This document shows, piece by piece, positions 1-5,035 of a DNA stretch of 7,037 nt. A model generated the notes under the pieces. It was given only the letters and a program-made list of their open reading frames with translations, was not told the DNA's origin and did not search any database. Where the stretch lies: the NCBI GenBank assembly GCA_012800685.1, contig JAAZIT010000404.1:1-7037 (forward strand), in the 5' to 3' direction. Numbering within the stretch: the first letter of the stretch is position 1; every line of letters starts with the position of its first letter. The position numbers were made by a program, and so were the translations under genes. The stretch comes from Clostridiales bacterium. GTDB taxonomy: Bacteria > Bacillota > Clostridia > Oscillospirales > Ruminococcaceae.

Positions 1-179
1 ATCATTGCTGCCGAGCCTTTTATTGTGTGCATTGTTCGGAAAATTTCAGCTATATCATCTGGTGACATATCGCTTATTTCTGTCCGAATTAATATATCAT
101 CAAGATTGTCCAGCAGTCCTGTTGTTTCAAATATAAAGGTATCAAGCATACTCTCCATTCCCGCTTCAATCTTTGGCAT
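1..179 (-). CDS. cheA: Chemotaxis histidine kinase CheA, N-terminal fragment (Hpt domain)
   Basis: The minus strand from 179 to the window edge is open for 59 codons and gives the start of a CheA-type Hpt domain. The characteristic stretch is EIFRTMHTIKGSAAM near residues 45-59, with the predicted phospho-accepting histidine at residue 51; the upstream IFETTGLLDNLDDIL helix is also typical of clostridial CheA. CheA autophosphorylates in response to chemoreceptor arrays (via CheW) and passes the phosphate to CheY and CheB. The ATG at 179-177 is chosen because a GAGAGGTG ribosome site (193-186) lies 6 bases upstream; an in-frame GTG directly before it is too close to that site. Everything after the first helices (P2, dimerisation, kinase and CheW-like domains) lies outside the window, so the name rests on the Hpt domain alone. 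Another Hpt-containing kinase is possible but less likely. Confidence 0.85.
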   Translation of the reverse strand, partial: MPKIEAGMESMLDTFIFETTGLLDNLDDILIRTEISDMSPDDIAEIFRTMHTIKGSAAM

Positions 180-238
180 CACATTCACCTCTCGTAATTT
201 CACTTTACATTCTAACCCTTTTAACTTAAGAGCTTATA

Positions 239-264
239 ATATCCTCATATTTGGGTTTAATTTA
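239..264 (-). promoter_or_regulatory. Possible sigma-D (sigma-28) motility promoter for cheA
   Basis: Reading the minus strand, TAAA (264-261) is followed after 14 bases by GAGGATAT (246-239). The Gram-positive motility sigma factor prefers TAAA, about 15 bases, then GCCGATAT, so the -10 matches at 6 of 8 positions. It would start transcription about 50 bases upstream of the cheA ATG, and chemotaxis genes are common members of this regulon. In DNA this AT-rich such a match can occur by chance, and a stronger sigma-A promoter lies upstream at 342-370. Confidence 0.3.
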
Positions 265-273
265 GCTTTTTAC

Positions 274-291
274 AGCCACAAACCTGTGGCT
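274..291. other. Hairpin in the predicted cheA leader
   Basis: AGCCACA (274-280) and TGTGGCT (285-291) form a perfect 7-bp stem with a 4-base loop. It would be transcribed in the leader from the promoter at 342-370, about 95 bases before the cheA start. No T-run follows it on either strand, so it is not a canonical terminator. Flanking TTTAGC (261-266) could pair alternatively with GCTAAA (289-294), so two mutually exclusive folds are possible. Confidence 0.4.
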
Positions 292-341
292 AAAACACAA
301 GCCTAAACTTAAATTTAGACTAGTACACATTATATGTATAC

Positions 342-370
342 ATTATACCAAAACTGTTGGAATAGTACAA
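342..370 (-). promoter_or_regulatory. Extended -10 sigma-A promoter reading toward cheA
   Basis: On the minus strand, TTGTAC (370-365) is followed by a 17-base spacer and a perfect TATAAT (347-342). The spacer ends in TGG, giving the TGn extended -10 element that compensates for a poor -35 (3 of 6). Transcription would start near 335 and give a leader of about 155 bases before the cheA ATG at 179. A second TATAAT (334-329) follows a few bases downstream, so the exact start is uncertain. The architecture is almost identical to the promoter facing the other way at 943-971. Confidence 0.6.
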
Positions 371-534
371 GTGTTTTTGAAGAGTATTGACAAATTCTTG
401 ATTTTTTCACCTATTTTATTTATTACTTGCATATATTACACTAAACTCGTGTAAATTTAGTATTTTAATATAAGAGATAGCCTAATAAATTACCCTAAAT
501 ATAACTTAACAATTTTTTACTGGTTTTTTATTTG

Positions 535-562
535 ATTATGTCGAAGCTTTTACATATGTCAA
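535..562 (-). promoter_or_regulatory. Second, distal sigma-A-like promoter on the minus strand
   Basis: On the minus strand, TTGACA (562-557, perfect) is separated by 16 bases from CATAAT (540-535, 5 of 6). If used, transcription would begin near 528, about 350 bases upstream of cheA. That would mean either a very long leader or a separate short transcript between 528 and the cheA promoter. No ORF with a ribosome site is visible in that interval. Confidence 0.35.
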
Positions 563-648
563 TTGCCTTTTTCAACAAAAATAGAGGTTATTTTTCTGCT
601 AAAAAGTGGATAATTATTAAGCTTAGGTTAATTAAATGTGTCTTAAAT

Positions 649-800
649 GTTTCTTTGGCAATGAAAAACCAAGCCCTCAACGACTAAAATGTTGAAAACT
701 CTGTTGAAAGTGTTGAGAACTCACCTGATTAAAGGCATTTTTCAAAGAAACTTATGTAGTTTTCAACATCTGTCCGTTTTTTCAGACAGTTTGGTTTTTT
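649..800. other. Candidate structured RNA or regulatory element (clustered inverted repeats)
   Basis: Several complementary segments crowd into 150 bases. ATGTTGAAAACT (689-700) pairs perfectly over 12 bp with 758-769. AAAAACCAA (664-672) pairs with TTGGTTTTT (791-799). CTGTC (770-774) pairs with GACAG (785-789). TTGAAA (704-709) pairs with TTTCAA (740-745). These four can coexist as a closed multi-branch fold ending in a T-rich tract on the plus strand. GTTTCTTTG (649-657) with CAAAGAAAC (743-751), and CTCAACG (676-682) with TGTTGAG (711-717, one G-T pair), would compete with that fold. No strong promoter sits just upstream on either strand and I do not recognise a known RNA family. It could be a small RNA, or a dyad cluster bound by protein. 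Confidence 0.3.
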
Positions 801-942
801 CTCTAAAAAATAAATAGAAATATTTGGAATTTTACAGAAATTTAGTGGTTAGTTTTGTAACACATTTACTCTTTTCACCCAAAACCTACAAAATCTTACC
901 TTAATAATGTCTTAAAATTTGCAGAAAAAACTTTCGATTTAC

Positions 943-971
943 TTGCAAACGCCTATAAAATATGGTATAAT
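943..971 (+). promoter_or_regulatory. Extended -10 sigma-A promoter of the exporter operon
   Basis: TTGCAA (943-948) is followed by exactly 17 bases and TATAAT (966-971). The spacer ends TGG, giving a TGn extended -10 element. Transcription would start near 977, leaving a leader of about 85 bases before the ATPase start at 1062. It is the only strong plus-strand promoter seen near the operon and probably drives all three genes at 1062-4392. Confidence 0.65.
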
Positions 972-1009
972 TTTAAAAGTTGATATATTTTTAACATATG
1001 GTAAATTAT

Positions 1010-1039
1010 ACTTGTCTTTTTTAAAAAAGAGACATAAGT
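1010..1039 (+). other. Leader hairpin just before the ATPase ribosome site
   Basis: ACTT (1010-1013) pairs with AAGT (1036-1039). After a two-base bulge, GTCT (1014-1017) pairs with AGAC (1030-1033), and a T-run then pairs with an A-run toward the loop. The hairpin ends 8 bases before the AAAGGA ribosome site at 1048-1053, so it could influence translation or transcript stability. There is no T-tract after it, so it is not a standard terminator. Confidence 0.35.
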
Positions 1040-1061
1040 TTTATGTGAAAGGATTCAAAAT

Positions 1062-1820
1062 ATGGAAAAAGTTCTTGAAGTAACTGGGTTATCTAAAATG
1101 TATAAAAAAGGGATTTATGCAGCAAAGGAAGTATCTTTTGATGTGAAAAAGGGTGAGATTTTCGCTCTTATTGGTCCTAATGGTGCAGGAAAAACCACAA
1201 CTATTCGAGTGATTGCTACCCTTTTAACTGCAAACGAGGGTGACGCAATTGTAAATGGTCACAGCATTTTAAACGAAGCTGAAAAGGTTCGTGAAAACAT
1301 CACTTATCTTCCAGATGAGGCTGGTGCTTACAAAACCATGACTGGCAAGCAGTATCTTGAATTTATGGCAAGCATTTATACAGCAGATAAAGAAAAGGCA
1401 AAGGAATTTGTTAAATCCGGAATTGAAATCGCAGAGCTTGGCGAGCGTATTAACGATAAAATCGGTACATATTCTCGTGGAATGACTAGAAAGCTTCTTC
1501 TTTCAAGAGCAGTTATGTCACGTCCTGCCTTAGCAATTTTGGACGAGCCAACTAGTGGTCTTGACATATTAAACGCTTTAGAAATAAGAAGAATGATTAA
1601 GCGTTTCGCTTCAGAGGGAATGAGTTTTCTTCTAAGCTCACACAACATGCTTGAAATTGAATTTGTTTCAGACAAGGTTGGAATTATTGCAAAAGGACAC
1701 ATACTAGAGGTTGGTACATCAGCAGAACTTAAGGAAAAATACTCCGCTTCAAACCTTGAAGAGGTTTTTGAAAAGGTTGTTAAAGAGGCTAATCTTCATG
1801 AGGAGCTTTCTGAAAATTAA
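1062..1820 (+). CDS. ABC exporter ATP-binding protein, NatA-like
   Basis: A 252-residue ABC ATPase that would power the membrane protein encoded at 1972-3321. In order it shows Walker A GPNGAGKT (38-45), a Q-loop region in which the usual Gln is replaced (YLPDE, 82-86), an ABC signature of the divergent YSRGM form (137-141), Walker B with catalytic Glu in ILDEP (159-163), D-loop SGLD (165-168) and the switch His in SSH (192-194). The YLPDE and YSRGM variants are usual in the NatA/CcmA-like exporter ATPases and do not suggest inactivation. Length is normal for the family. The start is supported by AAAGGA (1048-1053) 8 bases upstream. The hydrophilic C-terminal tail (about 225-252) is acidic and lysine-rich. 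NatA exports sodium in Bacillus, but related ATPases serve drugs, peptides and lantibiotics, so the substrate cannot be read from this sequence. Confidence 0.9.
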   Translation: MEKVLEVTGLSKMYKKGIYAAKEVSFDVKKGEIFALIGPNGAGKTTTIRVIATLLTANEGDAIVNGHSILNEAEKVRENITYLPDEAGAYKTMTGKQYLEFMASIYTADKEKAKEFVKSGIEIAELGERINDKIGTYSRGMTRKLLLSRAVMSRPALAILDEPTSGLDILNALEIRRMIKRFASEGMSFLLSSHNMLEIEFVSDKVGIIAKGHILEVGTSAELKEKYSASNLEEVFEKVVKEANLHEELSEN

Positions 1821-1827
1821 TTTAAAA

Positions 1828-1867
1828 CATTGCTTTTAGCTCCAAAAATTCAGTTTAAAAAGCAATG
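1828..1867 (+). other. Intercistronic hairpin between ATPase and permease genes
   Basis: CATTGCTTTT (1828-1837) and AAAAGCAATG (1858-1867) form a perfect 10-bp inverted repeat around a 20-base loop, starting 7 bases after the ATPase stop codon. No T-tract follows, so full termination is unlikely. Likely roles are an mRNA 3'-end stabiliser or processing site that sets the ATPase-to-permease ratio. That role is inference from position. Confidence 0.45.
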
Positions 1868-1893
1868 GGAATTACAAATTATTTTGATATTAA

Positions 1894-1914
1894 TTAGTGG
1901 TTTAAGTCCGCTAA
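1894..1914 (+). other. Second intercistronic hairpin upstream of the permease gene
   Basis: TTAGTGG (1894-1900) pairs with CCGCTAA (1908-1914), including one G-T pair, around a 7-base loop. It sits 58 bases before the permease start and lacks a following T-run. With the hairpin at 1828-1867 it makes this 151-base spacer unusually structured for a two-gene ABC operon. Confidence 0.35.
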
Positions 1915-1971
1915 CGCTAATACATAATTTTAATTACAGGTAATAATTACATCGAAAGGATTGTTTAACAC

Positions 1972-3321
1972 ATGAAGTTTTTTAGCCTTTTAAAAAAGGA
2001 AATCCGTGAGTTATTAACACCAACAGCTTTTATAGGCATGATTTGCACTCTTATTCTCTTCGTTGTTATCGGAGAGGCTTTTGGAGGCATAATGGAAGAG
2101 GTTGTTGACGAGGCAAGCACTTACGTTATTTGCGACCAAGACAAATCGGATTTTTCAACTCAGCTTATTAAAACGCTCACTATAATTCCAGAATCCACAG
2201 AAAGTGGTAAAATTGAAGATATAAAATACGATATTGACAGAGTTAAGCTTATTGACATAGAAAGTGATGACTATCAAGCAGAGCTTAAAAAGCACGACGT
2301 TTCAAGCGTTCTTATAATTCCAAAGGGGTTTGGTGATAAAGCTCAAAAGGGTGAAGAAGTTGAAATTCATAATATTACTCTTATGTCCTCCGGCTCAATG
2401 CTTTCTAATATTTCAGCTAATGACGCCGCAATTGAAACCTTTAAAGCACAGGTTAAAAGCCTTTTTTATGTAAACAACGGACTTTCCACTGACAACATTG
2501 TTAAGGGCGAAACCATTGTTCAAGTAAAAGACACAACAGTTATAAAAGACAAATCAGCAGACATTTCTTCTTCAGTTGTTAGCTCACTTTTATCAACTCA
2601 AAGTTTATTTGTTCCAATAGTAATATTTGTTCTAATTATCTATTGCTCACAGCTTATTATTGGTGCAATATCCACTGAAAAAATTGATAAAACCTTTGAA
2701 ACACTTCTATCCGCTCCAGTTACAAGGATTTCAATTCTTTCTTCAAAAATGCTAGCGGCAGCTACCATTGCGGCTCTTAACGCTGTCGTATACATGATTG
2801 GTTTCAGCAGAATGATGAACGGTATTATGGGTTCAGTTGATGATGGTGGTGCTTCAAGCAAGGTTCTTGAGGAGCTAGGGCTTACTCTAACCACTTCAAG
2901 CTATTTTCTATTAGGGCTTCAAATGTTCTTAACTATACTAATTACCTTAGCTGTTTCACTTATTCTAGGTGCTTTAGCAAAGGACGCAAAATCTGCTCAA
3001 ACTCTTATGATGCCTATTACATTCTTATCTATGGTTCCATATATGCTTACAATGTTTGTTGACATTAGAACTCTTCCAATTATTGTAAGGCTAGTTGTAT
3101 ACGCAATTCCTTTCACACATACATTTATTGCAAGCGAAAATATTCTTTTCGGTCACATGAACGTTTATTGGGCTGGCTTCGCTTATCAGCTAGTACTTCT
3201 CGTAATTTGCCTAACTGTTGCTGTAAAGATTTTCACTTCAGACAAAATTTTAACTATGACACTAAGCTTTGATAAAAAATCTAAGGCAGGAAAAAAGAAA
3301 TTAAAACTATTTGGTAAATAA
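1972..3321 (+). CDS. ABC-2 type exporter permease, NatB-like
   Basis: A 449-residue membrane subunit of an ABC-2 exporter, presumably partner of the upstream ATPase. One N-terminal membrane segment (about 17-36) is followed by a large soluble extracytoplasmic domain (about 38-205). A C-terminal block of about five or six hydrophobic segments follows, at roughly 210-232, 258-278, 308-335, 343-362, 368-388 and 400-420. The cytoplasmic loop after the second segment carries STEKIDKTFETLLSAPVTR (234-252), the EKxxKTxExLLxxPV coupling motif typical of NatB and related permeases. The Lys-rich C-terminus (435-449) should be cytoplasmic. AAAGGA (1955-1960) lies 11 bases before the ATG, a slightly long spacing. 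It is somewhat longer than Bacillus NatB. I see no frameshift or truncation. The transported substrate is unknown. Confidence 0.88.
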   Translation: MKFFSLLKKEIRELLTPTAFIGMICTLILFVVIGEAFGGIMEEVVDEASTYVICDQDKSDFSTQLIKTLTIIPESTESGKIEDIKYDIDRVKLIDIESDDYQAELKKHDVSSVLIIPKGFGDKAQKGEEVEIHNITLMSSGSMLSNISANDAAIETFKAQVKSLFYVNNGLSTDNIVKGETIVQVKDTTVIKDKSADISSSVVSSLLSTQSLFVPIVIFVLIIYCSQLIIGAISTEKIDKTFETLLSAPVTRISILSSKMLAAATIAALNAVVYMIGFSRMMNGIMGSVDDGGASSKVLEELGLTLTTSSYFLLGLQMFLTILITLAVSLILGALAKDAKSAQTLMMPITFLSMVPYMLTMFVDIRTLPIIVRLVVYAIPFTHTFIASENILFGHMNVYWAGFAYQLVLLVICLTVAVKIFTSDKILTMTLSFDKKSKAGKKKLKLFGK

Positions 3322-3342
3322 ATTTTCTAAATGCTTACAATT

Positions 3343-3349
3343 AAGGAGG
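3343..3349 (+). promoter_or_regulatory. Strong ribosome binding site fixing the lipoprotein start
   Basis: AAGGAGG at 3343-3349 is a near-perfect Shine-Dalgarno. It lies 8 bases before the ATG at 3358, but only 2 bases before the ATG at 3352 and downstream of the ATG at 3331. It therefore selects 3358 as the start of the lipoprotein gene. Confidence 0.8.
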
Positions 3350-3357
3350 CAATGCAA

Positions 3358-4392
3358 ATGATAAAGTTTTTAAAACGTGGATTATTGCCATTTATACTTG
3401 CATCGACTATGCTTTTAGTCACAGCTTGCACCGAGGACAAAGCCACCGAGGACAGCAATAGCAAAGTAACAACCACAGAACCTAATTCAAGCGACTCTAC
3501 AACTAGTGGAGATAGCAGTGATGACACTAACAAGGTTTCTTCTGACATTACCCCAGCAATGTGGGAAGTCAAGACTAAAAGTGGAAAAACCATCTATCTA
3601 TTAGGTAGTATGCACGTTCTTCCAGACAGTGCTTATCCACTTCCTGACCAACTTATAAATGCTTATGAAAAGTCTGATGCAATTGTAGTTGAATGCGACA
3701 TACTGGCTTATCAATCAGATTTAGCAAAGCAACTTAAGCTTGCTGAGGATATGGTTTATAAAGACGGAACGAAATTCAAAGACCATATTGACCCAGAAAT
3801 TTACAGCGAAGTTGTTGCTTTAATGAAAGAATGGGGAATATATTCAAAGGCACACGAAAGCTTTAAGCCTGCTATGTTAACTTCTTTAATTGAAAACTAC
3901 ATTTATACAAAGGCAAATCTAAAATCCGAACTAGGCATTGATATGTTTTTCTTAGATAAAGCAACTGAAGAATCAAAAGAAATTATTGAAGTCGAAAGTG
4001 CTGAATTCCAAATGGATATGTTAATGAACTTTTCAGATGAAATAAACAGTCTTATGCTAAGCTCTTATGCATATGATATTGACGAACTTGTAGTACAAAT
4101 CAACGAACTTTATGAAGTTTGGGCTTCAGGTGACACTGAAAAGCTTTTAGAGGCCAACAGTGCAGATGAGGACCAGTTGACTGACGCTGAAAAAGCAGCC
4201 TTTAAGGAATACAACGATACTATGCTAACGAATAGAAACAAGGGCATGGCCGACAAGGTCATTGAGCTAATTGAAAATGACGACAAGGACATTTTCTATA
4301 TTGTAGGTGCTGCACATTATCCTGGCGAGGGTGGCATTATTGAGCTTCTTGAGGCTCAAGGTGTTGTATGTACACCAGTTCAATATAAATAA
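3358..4392 (+). CDS. TraB/PrgY/GumN-family lipoprotein
   Basis: With the start set by the AAGGAGG site, the product is 344 residues. Residues 1-24 form a lipoprotein signal (MIKFLKR, hydrophobic core, lipobox VTAC), so the mature protein would be lipid-anchored through Cys24 on the outer face of the membrane. A Ser/Thr/Asp-rich linker (about 25-63) leads to the TraB/GumN domain. Its marks are the N-terminal GSMH (83-86), a conserved acidic residue in VECDI (Glu112), an RNKGM segment near the C-terminal part, and the second GxxH motif GAAH (317-320) followed by PGEGGIIELLEAQG. The two GxxH motifs and the acidic residue are those proposed as metal ligands in the Tiki/TraB superfamily; the family includes the PrgY pheromone-shutdown protein and animal Tiki proteases. 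Only 36 bases separate it from the permease stop, so it is probably cotranscribed. A peptidase or peptide-binding role is inference. Confidence 0.87.
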   Translation: MIKFLKRGLLPFILASTMLLVTACTEDKATEDSNSKVTTTEPNSSDSTTSGDSSDDTNKVSSDITPAMWEVKTKSGKTIYLLGSMHVLPDSAYPLPDQLINAYEKSDAIVVECDILAYQSDLAKQLKLAEDMVYKDGTKFKDHIDPEIYSEVVALMKEWGIYSKAHESFKPAMLTSLIENYIYTKANLKSELGIDMFFLDKATEESKEIIEVESAEFQMDMLMNFSDEINSLMLSSYAYDIDELVVQINELYEVWASGDTEKLLEANSADEDQLTDAEKAAFKEYNDTMLTNRNKGMADKVIELIENDDKDIFYIVGAAHYPGEGGIIELLEAQGVVCTPVQYK

Positions 4393-4411
4393 AATACGAA
4401 ATATAAAATAT

Positions 4412-4455
4412 AAAAAACTGTGGCTCTTTTCTTTTAAGAAGGGTCACAGTTTTTT
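4412..4455 (+). terminator. Intrinsic terminator of the exporter-lipoprotein operon
   Basis: A 13-bp stem (4418-4430 with 4437-4449, including three G-T pairs) has a 6-base loop and is followed by six T residues (4450-4455). Six A residues (4412-4417) precede the stem, so it can also work on the minus strand as a back-up stop for acpP transcription. It begins 20 bases after the lipoprotein stop codon. Confidence 0.88.
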
Positions 4456-4633
4456 GTTTGGATTTTATATGTTTTCTATTTAAGTTACTTTCTTTCTCTT
4501 AAATATATTAATAGCTTATATTTCTTTATTTTTTATCTTGGATTTTTATTCGGTTCTATTTTGTTTAATTTAATGCCTTTGCTAGTTTAAATTCTTGTTA
4601 AATTATATTTTCTCTTTATTTTTTAAAACAAAA
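4456..4633. other. AT-rich spacer between converging terminators
   Basis: T-rich on the plus strand, with no ORF, promoter or repeat that I can support. It separates the terminator of the plus-strand operon from that of the minus-strand acc operon. Confidence 0.6.
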
Positions 4634-4677
4634 ATGCCTTTTAAAAATATTGCTTTTGCAATAAATTTAAAAGGCAT
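4634..4677 (-). terminator. Intrinsic terminator after acpP
   Basis: ATGCCTTTTAAA (4634-4645) pairs perfectly with 4666-4677. Inside it ATTGC (4649-4653) pairs with GCAAT (4658-4662), with a 3x3 internal loop between the stems and a TTTT apical loop. On the minus strand the stem is followed by TTTTGTTTT (4633-4625), a good U-tract. It lies 24 bases after the acpP stop codon and closes the accD-accA-acpP unit. Confidence 0.88.
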
Positions 4678-4701
4678 ACATGTCTTTAACTGTAGCTCTA
4701 A

Positions 4702-4929
4702 TTAAGCCTCGATAATCTTAACAATATCGCCAACAGTCTTTACGTCTTCTACAGCTTCGTCTGAAATCTCAACTTCAAATTGATCTTCAAGAGCCATAAC
4801 TAGATCAACGATATCAAGTGAATCAGCCCCTAGATCATCAGCAATAGATGCTTCTAGTGTAACCTTTTCGTCCTCAACGTCTAGTTGTTCGATAATAATT
4901 TCTTTTACTTTTTCAAATGTTTCTGACAT
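4702..4929 (-). CDS. acpP: Acyl carrier protein
   Basis: A 75-residue acidic protein, the normal length of bacterial acyl carrier protein. The GADSLD motif places the 4'-phosphopantetheine attachment serine at residue 37, at the start of helix II (SLDIVDLVMALEDQF). AcpP carries acyl intermediates as thioesters in type II fatty acid synthesis and supplies acyl chains for phospholipids. The start is taken as the ATG at 4929-4927 because GGAG (4941-4938) lies 8 bases upstream. A longer frame using a GTG at 4938 would overlap that ribosome site and is rejected. It follows accA by 106 bases. Location next to accA rather than beside fabF, plsX or fabH is less usual. It could be the housekeeping ACP or an extra copy; the canonical sequence favours housekeeping fatty acid synthesis. 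Confidence 0.95.
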   Translation of the reverse strand: MSETFEKVKEIIIEQLDVEDEKVTLEASIADDLGADSLDIVDLVMALEDQFEVEISDEAVEDVKTVGDIVKIIEA

Positions 4930-4973
4930 ACTTACCACTCCGTTCTTATGATTTTTATTAAAGCTTATTCCTT

Positions 4974-5001
4974 CTTATATCCTTGGTTAAATTAATTAAC
5001 C
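4974..5001 (-). promoter_or_regulatory. Candidate operator and weak promoter upstream of acpP
   Basis: A perfect 6-bp-arm dyad, GGTTAA-N5-TTAACC (4985-5001, 17 bases), lies in the accA-acpP gap. Immediately downstream on the minus strand is TATAAG (4979-4974), a possible -10 element, but no good -35 is visible at 16-18 bases. The dyad matches a 17-mer over the accD promoter at 12 of 17 positions. Placement suggests a regulator adjusting acpP separately from accDA. Function is inferred. Confidence 0.35.
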
Positions 5002-5035
5002 TGAATATTCAAATTCAAAGCTATAATTTTGAAAA

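Larger units (their letters stand above)
180..1061. other. Long gene-free divergent region between cheA and the ABC exporter
   Basis: About 880 very AT-rich bases with stops in all frames and no credible ribosome site plus ORF. It separates two divergent transcription units. Its supported contents are annotated separately: minus-strand promoters at 342-370, 239-264 and 535-562, a plus-strand promoter at 943-971, hairpins at 274-291, 436-454 (TTACAC/GTGTAA, 7-base loop) and 1010-1039, and a cluster of complementary segments at 649-800. At 380-640 and 800-940 I see nothing further beyond low-complexity AT-rich sequence. Confidence 0.7.

Noticed and set aside
137..141. Residue numbers in the ATPase protein (not window bases): the YSRGM signature and YLPDE Q-loop as signs of an inactive ABC ATPase
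   Set aside because: These variants are normal in NatA-like exporter ATPases; Walker A, Walker B with its Glu, and the switch His are all intact.
25..306. Open frame of 93 codons on the plus strand at the left edge
   Set aside because: It lies opposite the clear CheA Hpt coding sequence, lacks a ribosome site, is unusually rich in Ser and Ile, and continues into AT-rich non-coding DNA.
180..341. c-di-GMP (GEMM) riboswitch in the cheA leader
   Set aside because: Such riboswitches precede some motility genes, but the conserved core and tetraloop-receptor arrangement are absent. Only one simple hairpin is seen.
387..417. Plus-strand TTGACA followed by TATTTT as a promoter
   Set aside because: The spacing is 19 bases, the -10 is poor, and no gene or recognisable RNA follows directly.
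626..636. Third copy of the acc/acp operator
   Set aside because: GGTTAATTAAA matches the first half of the acpP dyad but has no symmetric second half. It is most likely chance in AT-rich DNA.
649..800. 6S RNA or CRISPR repeat/tracrRNA assignment for the self-complementary cluster
   Set aside because: The fold does not show the single long interrupted helix of 6S RNA. There are no regularly spaced direct repeats with unique spacers and no cas genes nearby.
1376..1702. Minus-strand open frame within the ATPase gene, with similar ones at 2640-2894, 3327-3593 and 4110-4292
   Set aside because: They are antisense to well-supported genes, have Ser/Ile/Leu-rich compositions typical of shadow frames, and have no ribosome sites or recognisable domains.
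3331..3357. Longer lipoprotein start at the ATG at 3331
   Set aside because: The AAGGAGG site lies downstream of it, and starting there would add nine residues before a well-formed lipoprotein signal peptide. The ATG at 3358 has ideal spacing.
4930..4938. Extended acpP start at a GTG at 4938
   Set aside because: The GTG overlaps the GGAG ribosome site itself. The ATG at 4929 gives correct spacing and the usual 75-residue protein.
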